Assembly (NCBI RefSeq): GCF_007860175.1 | Contig: NZ_SJPX01000002.1 | Location: 1,054,001 to 1,118,000, forward strand | Source: Rubripirellula reticaptiva | Lineage (GTDB): Bacteria; Planctomycetota; Planctomycetia; Pirellulales; Pirellulaceae | DNA: 64,000 nt | Reading direction: 5' to 3' | Shown here: piece by piece, positions 8,858 to 16,600 of the stretch | How the letters are laid out: every line of letters starts with the position of its first letter | Position numbering within the stretch: the first letter of the stretch is position 1 | The notes under the pieces: generated by a model | Told to the model about the DNA's origin: nothing | The model's input: only the letters and a program-made list of their open reading frames with translations | The model's database searches: none | Program-made: the position numbers and the translations under genes

Positions 8858-9340
8858 ATGCACGAAATCCAGCCCGGCCACGGACCGCCCACAAAACTAT
8901 CGCGGCAAGCGTCGATCATCGTCCTGGATGCTAGCCCGGTGTCGCTGCTGACCCTCGCAGGGGTACTGGATCACCAAGGTTACGCTTGCGTTTGCGCTCG
9001 CAACAACGCCTCGGCCGTTGAAGCACTTTCGATGGGACGCCAAGATTTATTGGTGGCCGATGTTGGCGACGACGCTGCCGAAGTCTTGAAAACGCTACAA
9101 AAAATCCGCAGCATTGACTCTTATGAAGAACTGCCAGCCGTGCTGATTGCCGGCAGCCAGTGGGCCGGGCTCGAAAAGAAGACCGAGACCATGCCCCAGG
9201 CAACCCGCTGCTTGTTCAAGCCTATCGATCCGCACTCACTGATCGCGGTCGTTGATCAAATCCTATGGATGCCCAATTTGATTGCGGCTCACCGACGTCG
9301 CGGCTCAAAACCCAGCCGGCCCGGATGGGTGTCGCTGTAA
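8858..9340 (+). CDS. Single-domain response-regulator receiver protein
   Basis: 160 residues from ATG 8858; the frame is open upstream but similarity begins only here. The CheY-like fold is readable: strand 1 SIIVLDASP, the probable phosphoacceptor aspartate in DLLVADVGDD, a serine in LIAGSQ at the conserved Thr/Ser site, and the conserved lysine in LFKPID. The first acidic pair is reduced to a single Asp, so Mg2+ binding could be weakened. There is no output domain; the tail ends in basic HRRRGSKPSRPG. No partner kinase is adjacent. It is likely a signalling adaptor of unknown pathway. Confidence 0.7.
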   Translation: MHEIQPGHGPPTKLSRQASIIVLDASPVSLLTLAGVLDHQGYACVCARNNASAVEALSMGRQDLLVADVGDDAAEVLKTLQKIRSIDSYEELPAVLIAGSQWAGLEKKTETMPQATRCLFKPIDPHSLIAVVDQILWMPNLIAAHRRRGSKPSRPGWVSL

Positions 9341-9382
9341 CGGATCGCGGTCACGTATTGACGGCGAATCAACCAATTCTCT

Positions 9383-9419
9383 ATTTCCGTAGCCTGATCA
9401 GTTTCCGTAACCTGTTCAC
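9383..9419. repeat. Imperfect direct repeat upstream of the small secreted protein gene
   Basis: TTTCCGTAGCCTGATCA (9383-9399) and TTTCCGTAACCTGTTCA (9402-9418) match at 15 of 17 positions with a 2-base gap, about 70 bases before the ATG at 9488. This could be a regulator-binding site pair or chance duplication. Confidence 0.4.
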
Positions 9420-9487
9420 TGCCGCTTGCAATCCATTCGCTCGGTCCAAACCCGACATCGCTCCAACCCTACCTAGGAAGCCCTTCC

Positions 9488-9799
9488 ATGTTTCGACGTC
9501 TCATTCTCGCCGCCGTCATGATGGCGATGCCCGGCTTTGCCTTTGCCGACGAAATCGTCCGCTACCAGTGCAAAGAGTGGAAAGCGAAGCACGTTCACGA
9601 CACCAAGAAAGCCGACACGATCGCGGCCACACTCAAGAAACTCGGCTGCGAGCTGCAAAAAGGCCAACACGACGGCCACGTTGACGTCAAATACCGATGT
9701 CCCGCGTGGCGTGAACTGAAGCTCGATTCGCATGACGACGCCCACAAGTGGGAAAATTGGCTCAAAGAATACGGCTTTCAAACCGAGCACAAGCATTGA
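9488..9799 (+). CDS. Small secreted His/Lys-rich protein
   Basis: 103 residues with a clear signal peptide (MFRRLILAAVMMAMPGFAFA, cleavage before DEIVR). The mature part has three cysteines (YQCKEW, LGCELQ, YRCPAW) and many His and Lys residues, ending KEYGFQTEHKH. The repeated pattern Y-x-C-x-x-W at about residues 27 and 68 suggests a small internal duplication. The ATG follows AGGAAG at a good distance, which supports this start. I do not recognise the family; metal binding is possible from the His/Cys content but not shown. The next gene overlaps its stop. Confidence 0.65.
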   Translation: MFRRLILAAVMMAMPGFAFADEIVRYQCKEWKAKHVHDTKKADTIAATLKKLGCELQKGQHDGHVDVKYRCPAWRELKLDSHDDAHKWENWLKEYGFQTEHKH

Positions 9800-10215
9800 G
9801 TTTGCCACTGCAATCGACCGGTGCGATCATCGGCGCTGCGGTGCTTGCCACCAAGGCTGTCCAGCAAATTGGCGAAGTGCTGAGCTTCGACGAAGTGCTG
9901 AACTCACCCGCGGTTTCGCAACTCACCGACAATGTCGTGTCGGACCCAAAGGCAATTTTGGAAAAGCTGACCCAGGCGATCAGCGATCGTCTGGCCGAAT
10001 TTGGACTCGGTGCGAACCCACCCAACCAAATCTCGGTCCTTGCCAATGGCACCATCCAGGTCAACGAAAACCACGAAAATGCCGCAAAAATCGAAGCAAC
10101 CTTGGCCAATGACCCGGCAATCGCGTCGATCGTCAACGAACTTCGTTCGTCAAGTTTGCCAGGCCCCTGGTCGGTCGACTTGACGAGAACGGCAACGCAA
10201 GGGAATATACCTTAA
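9796..10215 (+). CDS. Hypothetical protein, probably TTG-started and coupled to the preceding gene
   Basis: About 139 residues if it starts at TTG 9796, which overlaps the previous stop as TTGA. An ATG at 9748 lies inside the preceding gene and is less likely. The sequence is alanine-rich and amphipathic (GAIIGAAVLATKAVQQIGEV, ISDRLAEFGLG) with an Asn-rich middle and no signal peptide. The composition looks like a real protein, but I do not recognise it. Confidence 0.45.
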   Translation: MSLPLQSTGAIIGAAVLATKAVQQIGEVLSFDEVLNSPAVSQLTDNVVSDPKAILEKLTQAISDRLAEFGLGANPPNQISVLANGTIQVNENHENAAKIEATLANDPAIASIVNELRSSSLPGPWSVDLTRTATQGNIP

Positions 10216-10222
10216 GTCGTTC

Positions 10223-10304
10223 GGAGGATAAGCGAATGGCTAGCAGGCTGATTCGAAATCAGTTGTCCAGCAATGGATTGCGGGTTCGAGTCCCGTGTCC
10301 TCCG
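10223..10304 (+). tRNA. tRNA-Ser (anticodon CGA)
   Basis: An 82-nt cloverleaf. The acceptor stem GGAGGAT (10223-10229) pairs with GTCCTCC (10297-10303) with one T-G wobble. The anticodon stem GCTGA/TCAGT encloses loop TTCGAAA, so the anticodon is CGA (10254-10256). The long variable arm has stem TCCA/TGGA, and the T arm GCGGG/CCCGT encloses TTCGAGT. The long variable arm and G discriminator at 10304 are serine features. CCA is not encoded. Confidence 0.95.
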
Positions 10305-10312
10305 CTCTATCG

Positions 10313-10350
10313 AAACACCCTCAAAAACGCCCAGTTTTTGAGGGTGTTTT
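10313..10350 (+). terminator. Rho-independent terminator after tRNA-Ser
   Basis: A 16-bp perfect stem (10313-10328 with 10334-10349, core ACACCCTCAAAAAC) with loop GCCCA and a T-run at its 3' end. It is placed 8 bases after the tRNA. Confidence 0.85.
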
Positions 10351-10447
10351 CGTTGGCACACGGACGAAAACCGACGGCAAGCCGAAACTTGACTCGTCGT
10401 TCATTCGAAGATTGTGTCGGCCGCAGCACCAATGGCCTCCGTGCCAA

Positions 10448-11863
10448 TCAGCTTGACGCGGATCTTGGTTTTTCGATCGTGGGCTGCTGGCCCAGGATGA
10501 TCCGATTGCTGCGATTGAAGGTTGTGTAGTTCCAACCCCATTGCAACAAGATCAACACCCGGTTTTGGAACTGCACGATCAACATCAAATGGACGAACAG
10601 CCAAAGCAGCCAAGCAAAGAATCCACAGAACTGGCGTTTACCGATCTGGGCAACTGCTGCGGCACGGCCAATCGTCGCCATGGTGCCACGATCTTTGTAT
10701 CGAAACGGCTTGACCGAACGATTATGTTGCGGTGAATTCGACAGACACCGCGCGACGTAGGCTCCCTGTTGGATCGCGACGGCAGCTAAGCCGGGCAACG
10801 GCTTGCCGGTTTTGTCCAGACAAGTGGCGATGTCACCGATTGCGTAAATGTTCTCGTGACCGACAATGTTCAATTGGCCGGTGACCGGAAGATGCCCCGC
10901 ACGATCCGTTTCAACACCACATGCAGCAGCCAGCTTCTTTCCAAGCGGGCTGGCCTGCACGCCGGCGCCCCACAAGACAGTCTCCGTCGGTACAACAAAT
11001 TCAGTGTCGGAGGTAGCCAATCGTACAAAGCCAGGTGCGATTTCCGTGACCTTTGTGTGCGTATGAACTTCGATTCCCATTGACCGTACTTTCTCGGCCG
11101 CACGCTTGCAGAGCTCTTCTGGATAGTGATTGAGCAGGTGCGGTGCGGCTTCGACGATCAGAATCCGAGCGTCTTGCGAATTGATGTGACGAAAGTCTTG
11201 CTTGAGTGTGTGGTTGGCGATCTCTGACAACGCACCGGCTAGCTCCACTCCGGTTGGCCCACCGCCCACGATCACAAACGTCAGCATCGCCTTTCGTGCT
11301 TCGGGGTCAGGCTCTCGCTCGGCTGTTTCGAAAGCCATGTAGACTCGGCGGCGAATTTCCGTAGCGTCGGCGACCGTCTTCAACCCAGGCGCCAGCGGCC
11401 CCCATTCGTCGTGACCGAAGTAACTGTGGGTTGCGCCGGCGGCCAACACGAGCACGTCATAGCGGAGTTCTCCGTCGGCGAGCAACAACCGATTTTCCGC
11501 AACGTCAAAACCGGTGACTTCCGCCAACAAGACTTCGCAGTTCGCTTGCTTCCTGACAATTGCACGTATCGGCGTCGCAATGTTCGCAGGCGAAAGTCCG
11601 CCCGTGGCGACTTGATAAAGCAGGGGCTGGAAGAGGTGATAGTTGTGTCGATCAACGATCGTTACCCGCACGCGAGATTGATGCAGTCGCTTGGCCGTTT
11701 CAAGTCCTCCGAAGCCTCCGCCCACGATGACGACGTGGGGAACAGGCTTTGCGGGATCCGTGATCGTTTCGGGTGACGTCAAACTTCGATTCCAAAGAAG
11801 GAAAGCACGGGGGTAATCATGCACTCTGCATGAAGCCGAATTGTATCGCCTACCGTTATGCAC
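10448..11863 (-). CDS. ndh: Type II NADH dehydrogenase (NDH-2)
   Basis: 471 residues. A flavoprotein of the inner membrane face that oxidises NADH and reduces quinone without pumping protons. The FAD-binding motif VVIVGGGFGGLETAKRL is near residue 45 and the NAD(P)H-binding motif FVIVGGGPTGVELAGAL near 195. YAIGDIA and the quinone-side AAVAIQQGAYVA are also present, and the C-terminus has a hydrophobic membrane-binding helix (FFAWLLWLFVHLMLIVQF). The first 30 or so residues before SPETITDPAKPVPH are not family-like, so the start may be an internal TTG. It is a single gene, convergent with the tRNA. Confidence 0.9.
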   Translation of the reverse strand: MHNGRRYNSASCRVHDYPRAFLLWNRSLTSPETITDPAKPVPHVVIVGGGFGGLETAKRLHQSRVRVTIVDRHNYHLFQPLLYQVATGGLSPANIATPIRAIVRKQANCEVLLAEVTGFDVAENRLLLADGELRYDVLVLAAGATHSYFGHDEWGPLAPGLKTVADATEIRRRVYMAFETAEREPDPEARKAMLTFVIVGGGPTGVELAGALSEIANHTLKQDFRHINSQDARILIVEAAPHLLNHYPEELCKRAAEKVRSMGIEVHTHTKVTEIAPGFVRLATSDTEFVVPTETVLWGAGVQASPLGKKLAAACGVETDRAGHLPVTGQLNIVGHENIYAIGDIATCLDKTGKPLPGLAAVAIQQGAYVARCLSNSPQHNRSVKPFRYKDRGTMATIGRAAAVAQIGKRQFCGFFAWLLWLFVHLMLIVQFQNRVLILLQWGWNYTTFNRSNRIILGQQPTIEKPRSASS

Positions 11864-11906
11864 GCATGCAAAAAACGTTACTTCCCCAGTTTGTCGACCG
11901 CCTGGA

Positions 11907-12911
11907 TCATCGGCCGTTAACGAACTCGATCAGCTTTCCTTCGCCCGATACGAGTGCGGTACTTAGCCCGCCTTCGTCGGCCACGACTTGACCTTGCTCA
12001 TCTTCGTGAACGTATTGCACTGAAACACGATAGGCGTCCCGTCCCGGCTCGACGGTGTAGACTGCGGGTCGTAGTTCGCCGGTTTGTTGTTCGACGTGTT
12101 CGCGTACTTTGGCAATGACTGCGTCTTCCGTAGCAGGTTGCAAACCGGAACGACTGCTGCCTCGGTGGTATGAACGTACCGCGCGCTCTTGATTGTCCCA
12201 TCGACTGGCAAAATCTCGCGAACGATCGCTGGTCGAGCTGATGCGATCCCTGCGATCACCATGTCCACTTCGGCGATGCAACTGATACCGATCCAGCTCG
12301 CGGATCGCTTCGGGGTGCGGATTTTCTTCTGCTACAAACGCCTCGACCTGCTGGATTTCTTCGGCCGTCGGTGGCGGTGGGTCAATCCGAGCCATGCGTT
12401 GTGATGCGACTTCCTGCAAAACGGTTTGGCCATTGCCCGCGTCGACACTCTGGACGATCGTTTCGGCCATGGGCTCCCATCGAGGTCCGAAGTGATAGAC
12501 CGCGTAGTACATCATTTTGGCTTGGGAATCATCAACACCGCCGCAACGACACGCTTCATAAAACATCTTGTGGACGTCTTTCCACGATTGCCGCATTTCA
12601 TCGCAGCCCACATCGTGCACGACCGAGGCGTTTCGATACTTGCCTTCAAACGGGCCACCGATCACCGACCAAAACGCAGCAGGAATCGACGCTCCGTTGA
12701 CCACGGATCCGGCTGGCGCAGTCCACTCGCGATTTGCGCTGTCCACATACCGAAACGTGTCACGCAAAACCATGTCGCGACCGTTTTCGGCCCACGACGC
12801 AACAATGTCACCTTCGAACCGTCCGAAATCTGCTGAGTCGGACACGGTGGTTGGGTTGCATCCTGCCAAAAACGCGAACGTGCACAAACCGAAGGCAAGA
12901 GATAGTCGCAT
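11907..12911 (-). CDS. DUF1353-containing lipoprotein
   Basis: 334 residues from ATG 12911, chosen because it gives a lipoprotein signal (MRLSLAFGLCTFAFLAGC, lipobox LAGC); the open frame extends to 13052. A DUF1353-type domain occupies roughly residues 45-150: a VVNGASIPAAFWSVIGGPF segment, YRNASVVHDVGCDE, and MMYYAVYHFGPRW. The C-terminal half is charged and Arg/His-rich, followed by a small alpha/beta tail (YTVEPGRDAYRVSVQYVHE). The DUF1353 role is not established; many members are phage-linked, but nothing phage-like is nearby. Likely envelope-anchored. Confidence 0.7.
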   Translation of the reverse strand: MRLSLAFGLCTFAFLAGCNPTTVSDSADFGRFEGDIVASWAENGRDMVLRDTFRYVDSANREWTAPAGSVVNGASIPAAFWSVIGGPFEGKYRNASVVHDVGCDEMRQSWKDVHKMFYEACRCGGVDDSQAKMMYYAVYHFGPRWEPMAETIVQSVDAGNGQTVLQEVASQRMARIDPPPPTAEEIQQVEAFVAEENPHPEAIRELDRYQLHRRSGHGDRRDRISSTSDRSRDFASRWDNQERAVRSYHRGSSRSGLQPATEDAVIAKVREHVEQQTGELRPAVYTVEPGRDAYRVSVQYVHEDEQGQVVADEGGLSTALVSGEGKLIEFVNGR

Positions 12912-13251
12912 CGTTTCAATCCTTTGAAAGTTGATCTTGATCAAGTACCAAAGATTCGCGACTGAAAACCAGAGAAGAACGCTGAGTTTGACATCGCTGA
13001 AAGTGTCGACTGCGTCGGAATCCCGGCGACCAAGCGATTCCAGCGCCCGCAAAACTAGACCGCTTTTGGTTTCGTCTCGACGAGTTCGGGTTGCCCCTCA
13101 TTTCGATCCACTGCTCCGCTTTCCGACAAAGGATCGGGACCAGTGGTGCCACATTCCACCTCAAATACCATCGCGGCGAGAAAGGTCACCTCGGATTTCG
13201 GCCGCGACCGAATAGCTGATGATGCGCGATCCGCTGCAGCCACTGCAACTT

Positions 13252-13494
13252 TCACTTTAGAAATTCGCGGCGGCCTTGAACGGCGGCAAGATCCGCATCG
13301 CACAGCGTTCTGACCCAAAGGTTAGCCGCAGCCACCGCATTTTGAATCGTGTCGCCGCGGAAGCCTCGTAAGAAATCGCTATGCTTCTCCGACACGATCA
13401 CTTCGACTCCGCTACGAGCAAGCAGATAGCCCAAAAACATTCCCACGGGCCCGCCACCAACGATGCCGCAAGTCGGCTAGGTCGTGCCTGTCAT
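13252..13494 (-). pseudogene. FAD-dependent monooxygenase remnant with nonsense codon and internal deletion
   Basis: The minus-strand reading from ATG 13494 is MTGTT, then a TAG at 13479-13477, then PTCGIVGGGPVGMFLGYLLA and SEKHSDFLRGFRGDTI. This is the dinucleotide-binding N-terminus of PHBH-type aromatic hydroxylases. It then jumps directly to QNAVAAANLWVR...CDADLAAVQGRREF, which matches the C-terminal part of the same family, so about 250-300 central residues have been lost. A stop follows at 13252. Both defects make it nonfunctional. The following stretch to 13055 stays open on the minus strand but shows no family match that I recognise. Confidence 0.65.
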
Positions 13495-13574
13495 CTTGCT
13501 GACGATGTTGACGGGATCGACGGCTAGCTAATTTGAGAACTAGCGAAACAAACGCCATTCCCCGAGAGACCGGT

Positions 13575-14225
13575 TCATGCAACTTCGGCAACTGCAATCG
13601 CGACTGGCATGGTGAACAAGTCAGTGCGTTCGTGCCTTGTCATCACGAACCCAGCGTCCTGCAGCATCTTTTCAAGTGGTATCGGCTGGCAGTCGACGAT
13701 GTGAGGAAAGTGCGTATGCATCCAAATGTAGGTACGTTCCAACGCACTTTCGCGGTCACCATCTTCGACCGCCGCCATGCTGACCACACCAAGCCGGCCC
13801 CCAGGCTTCAAAACTCGTCTGCATTCGGCAAGCACTGCGGGAATCGTGTCGAGTAAAAACAATTCTAACGTGAAGCTCATCGTCACGACGTCAAATGAAT
13901 CATCGGCGAATGGCAAAGGTGGGGCCGCCTGGACAACCAGATCCACACGGTCTGCACAATCGGCTTCACGAACTCGCTTCATCGCCACATCTCGCATCCC
14001 AGGCGAAATGTCGATGCCGCTCACCTTGCCGTGCTCGCCCACCGCGTCAGCCAATGTCACGACCGAATGGCCCGTGCCGAAGCCAACTTCAAGCACCGAT
14101 TCACCGGGCTGGACAGCCAGCAACTCCAATCCCTTTTCGCGCGCCACATGTTCGCCACCATCGGCAATCAAATCGTAGACGTGGCTAATACGATCGTAAA
14201 AATGTTGTGTCGGATTGGATGTCAT
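13575..14225 (-). CDS. Class I SAM-dependent methyltransferase (UbiE/COQ5-like)
   Basis: 216 residues. Motif I VLEVGFGTGHSVV (about residues 44-56), the acidic motif II in VSGIDISPGM, motif post-I DLVVQAAPPLPFADDSFD, and LKPGGRLGVVS are all present, as in the Methyltransf_11/UbiE group. The substrate is unknown; these enzymes methylate quinones, lipids or small metabolites in the cytoplasm. The N-terminal FYDRISHVYDLIADGGEHVA resembles UbiE-type and phosphatidylethanolamine methyltransferase-like proteins. It is a single gene, divergent from the CBS-domain gene. Confidence 0.85.
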   Translation of the reverse strand: MTSNPTQHFYDRISHVYDLIADGGEHVAREKGLELLAVQPGESVLEVGFGTGHSVVTLADAVGEHGKVSGIDISPGMRDVAMKRVREADCADRVDLVVQAAPPLPFADDSFDVVTMSFTLELFLLDTIPAVLAECRRVLKPGGRLGVVSMAAVEDGDRESALERTYIWMHTHFPHIVDCQPIPLEKMLQDAGFVMTRHERTDLFTMPVAIAVAEVA

Positions 14226-14439
14226 CGATGAACTTTTTTATCGAACAGGTTCCGAGATAGGCGGCAGAATTGCAATATACGGTGCACCGTCATGGACGTG
14301 CCACGACTACATCACCCCTGTTTGTCGCACGATCGGCAAAAGTGGTCAAAACAAAGTCAAGCAGCGGTAGAATTGCATAAACCGAATGCTCTAAACTAAG
14401 CTTTAAACCATACTCTCGATAACAAGTTTGGCGAATAAC

Positions 14440-15267
14440 ATGAACAACAACACCACTGAATTCGTCACGTCCGAGTGTCCCAGCGGTCATCGCGTGCGTG
14501 GCGATCTTGGCTGGCTGAACCGCCAAGTAAGATGTCCGCACTGCCACGCAGAGTTCGTTTTCAGACGCCCGGATTCTCAAGCGGCACATGTCGTTGCCGT
14601 TCAACCGACCCAGGAATCGGATGGTAAGGATTTGAAAAGACCGGGCGACTGGGCAAGCGAGACCGGTGTGATGCGGATTCTTGGTGATTATGTCCCACCA
14701 CCTCCGAAGGAATCCCGACGTTGTGGTGAGTGTGGGACGACTTATCCCGCGGGAGTGACAACGTGCGAAAACTGCAACTGTGATCTATTGCCGGCCAAAG
14801 GTGATGCCAAATCGACGTCCCAGGGTGAATCGACCGACGAGCGTCCGACGCCGATCGATTTTCGCGAAGTCGACAAAGTTGCCTTTGACGACGTGATCGT
14901 TCGGCGAGTGATTCGGCCGCGCCGCGAAATCGCTTTTCTGGACATCAACGACTCGGTGGACCAGATGCGAAAACAAGTGCGAGAATCAATGCACTCGCGT
15001 TATCCCGTCTGTGATCATTCGCTCGACAAAATGTTGGGCGTCGTCCACATCAAAGACATCTTGGTTGCCGAGAGCGACGGATTTGATATCCATTCAATCC
15101 TGGAAAAACCTGACCAGATTCCCGATAGCACTCCGGTAAGCAAGGTGCTGCAGCACTTTCAAAAAGAAGGCGTGCCGATGGCATTCGTGCTTGACGAATA
15201 CGAGAACCTGATCGGTATCGTGACCTTGAAAGACGTGCTATCCAAACTCGCTCGCCTAAAGTCCTAG
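14440..15267 (+). CDS. Zinc-ribbon and CBS-pair protein
   Basis: 275 residues from ATG 14440; an alternative TTG lies at 14428. The N-terminus has two CxxC zinc-ribbon-like elements (ECPSGHRVRG...VRCPHCHAEF and RRCGECGTTYPAGVTTCENC). The C-terminal 120 residues are a CBS pair: VIRPRREIAFLDINDSVDQM, SRYPVCDHSLDKMLGVVHIK, then PVSKVLQHFQKEGVPMAFVL and NLIGIVTLKDVL. The CBS part matches the CorC/CNNM (DUF21-CBS) transporter type, but no membrane domain is present. This suggests a soluble nucleotide-sensing regulator. The zinc-ribbon/CBS combination is uncommon; partner unknown. Confidence 0.8.
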   Translation: MNNNTTEFVTSECPSGHRVRGDLGWLNRQVRCPHCHAEFVFRRPDSQAAHVVAVQPTQESDGKDLKRPGDWASETGVMRILGDYVPPPPKESRRCGECGTTYPAGVTTCENCNCDLLPAKGDAKSTSQGESTDERPTPIDFREVDKVAFDDVIVRRVIRPRREIAFLDINDSVDQMRKQVRESMHSRYPVCDHSLDKMLGVVHIKDILVAESDGFDIHSILEKPDQIPDSTPVSKVLQHFQKEGVPMAFVLDEYENLIGIVTLKDVLSKLARLKS

Positions 15268-15315
15268 GCAAAACTTTTAGGATTAGGTCTAAATCAGTGT
15301 GTGCCAGCTGAGTGC

Positions 15316-15894
15316 TCAGATATTCCAATAGCTTGAGCGATTTGCAGGTGTCGGTTGCCGTTGTTGACGATAGACCTGTGGCGAAGCTTGTGGAAAGGCG
15401 GGCGGCAACGACGGCTGTTCGATTTGCTGGCGGTCGCTTGGTGATTGCAACGGATTGCCCGGTGCAGCGAAACCTAGTGGCGGCACTCCCGGATTCCTCC
15501 CACTTTCGCTGTACTGATATCCGTACCGTCCGCCATTTTGAGCGCCGGGCCAAGAGCCATGACCTCCGCCATGACGGCACGATCCGCTGTGCGAGTGGCG
15601 ACGATGCACAGGCTGTGAAGACCGGGATTGATCGTACGGCGGCATCCCCATCGCCTGGTTTTGCATTGGCTGGCTTTGCTGCGGTGCACCGTAGCCTGCT
15701 TGGGCGCGAGCACCATAAACATCGCCATACATTCGGGACGACCAAGGATCGGGATTGTCGCCGCCAAAGGCTGAACCAGTCGGCGGATGCGAGTGCTGAC
15801 AGTCTCCATCACAAGCTCCGCCTGGACTGACCTGCGCGGAAACCACGGCGGCTGGTGAGAGCAGACAGCAGGCAACTAAGAATCGAATGCACAT
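15316..15894 (-). CDS. Secreted Gly/Ser/Pro/Gln-rich protein
   Basis: 192 residues. The signal peptide MCIRFLVACCLLSPAAVVSA is followed by a low-complexity mature protein rich in Gly, Ser, Pro, Gln, Tyr and His (RHSHSGSCRHGGGHGSWPG, YRQQRQPTPANRSSYWNI). There is no recognisable domain. Similar compositions occur in planctomycete cell-surface proteins, but the role is unknown. It is convergent with the CBS gene. Confidence 0.6.
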   Translation of the reverse strand: MCIRFLVACCLLSPAAVVSAQVSPGGACDGDCQHSHPPTGSAFGGDNPDPWSSRMYGDVYGARAQAGYGAPQQSQPMQNQAMGMPPYDQSRSSQPVHRRHSHSGSCRHGGGHGSWPGAQNGGRYGYQYSESGRNPGVPPLGFAAPGNPLQSPSDRQQIEQPSLPPAFPQASPQVYRQQRQPTPANRSSYWNI

Positions 15895-16140
15895 TTCCTA
15901 TCTCCGTTTGGGAACAACAGTTTGCAAACGGACTGTTCGGTTGCCGGCGTCAGAAGTCAATGTTGTCGAACTCCGAAATCAGTTTTCATCATGTGGGGTC
16001 GTTGACATAGTGATTCATAGCGAACGTTGACACCTTGTGAAGACGCGCCGAGGCGAATGTGCCGTGAAACACAGACTCGAATTCAATCGGGGCATTTTTC
16101 CCCACTGTGACTTTTGTCCCCGGCCGCATCGGACGATCGA

Positions 16141-16172
16141 GTTTTGCAAAACCGCTAGATGCAAGTTGCATC
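16141..16172. promoter_or_regulatory. Two palindromes, candidate activator-binding sites (UAS)
   Basis: GTTTTGCAAAAC (16141-16152) is a perfect 12-bp palindrome. GATGCAAGTTGCATC (16158-16172) is a 7-bp inverted repeat around one base. Both carry TGCAA/TTGCA half-sites. They lie about 90-110 bases upstream of a sigma-54-like promoter, the usual position for NtrC-type enhancer sites. Binding by the response regulator encoded at 19677 is inference. Confidence 0.5.
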
Positions 16173-16243
16173 ACGCGAGAACAACCCTCTTTTACGGAGC
16201 AACTCGCCATCCGATTGCAGGCAAGGAGTTTCAATCAATCGAT

Positions 16244-16259
16244 TGGCACAGCGAGTGCT
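16244..16259 (+). promoter_or_regulatory. Sigma-54-type -24/-12 promoter candidate
   Basis: TGGCACAGCGAGTGCT matches the sigma-54 consensus TGGCACG-N4-TTGCW at TGGCAC, the TGC and the final T, with the required GG-N10-GC spacing. Transcription would start near 16271 and enter the small gene at 16330 and htrA at 16601. A sigma-54 activator gene lies downstream in the same locus. Confidence 0.55.
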
Positions 16260-16329
16260 TAATCGTGACCTGTCGGTTGTTCGTGACGTGTGGTTGCGAC
16301 TGACAGAGTCCATCACGAGAGGTGTTGCC

Positions 16330-16548
16330 ATGAATCTGTTTGCTGCCGATTTAGAAGTTGACCAAGACGCAGCCCGAGGCTCAGCGTCAGATCCAACACC
16401 GGATCAAATTCGCACTCGCGCAGCTGCCGTCCGTCAACGCTGGAGCGACGCACAGCGAAAACGACGCCTCGTCCCTCTGGTCACCGCTTGGCTTCCGCCG
16501 TTGGTCCATGTCGCTGATGTGGCGGCCAACATATCGCAATCCAATTGA
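16330..16548 (+). CDS. Small Arg-rich protein in the htrA leader
   Basis: 72 residues starting MNLFAADLEVDQDAA, ATG at 16330; the frame is open further upstream. The central block DQIRTRAAAVRQRWSDAQRKRR resembles a motif (I-R-x-R-A-x-x-I-R-x-x-W-x-x-x-E-R-x-x-R) that I recall from many very short planctomycete hypothetical proteins. The rest is hydrophobic (LVPLVTAWLPPLVHVAD). It lies between the candidate sigma-54 promoter and htrA, 52 bases before the htrA ATG, and is probably co-transcribed. Function unknown. Confidence 0.45.
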   Translation: MNLFAADLEVDQDAARGSASDPTPDQIRTRAAAVRQRWSDAQRKRRLVPLVTAWLPPLVHVADVAANISQSN

Positions 16549-16600
16549 ACGGACACCGTTCTTAACACCAACTGCAATTCACTCCTTCAAGGAATCCAAA

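Larger units (their letters stand above)
15895..16329. other. 435-bp intergenic region with candidate sigma-54 control elements
   Basis: No confident gene. It holds two palindromes and a sigma-54-like promoter (listed separately). A minus-strand frame at 15989-16234 (81 residues, PilZ-like phrase RPMRPGTKVTVG) is possible but weak, and it overlaps the palindromes. Confidence 0.5.

Noticed and set aside
13055-13251. Minus-strand frame continuing after the FAD monooxygenase remnant
   Set aside because: Open but without family similarity; not reported as a gene.
15989-16234. Minus-strand 81-residue frame with PilZ-like phrase RPMRPGTKVTVG
   Set aside because: No convincing full PilZ pattern, and it overlaps the palindromes of the sigma-54 control region; kept only as a weak possibility.
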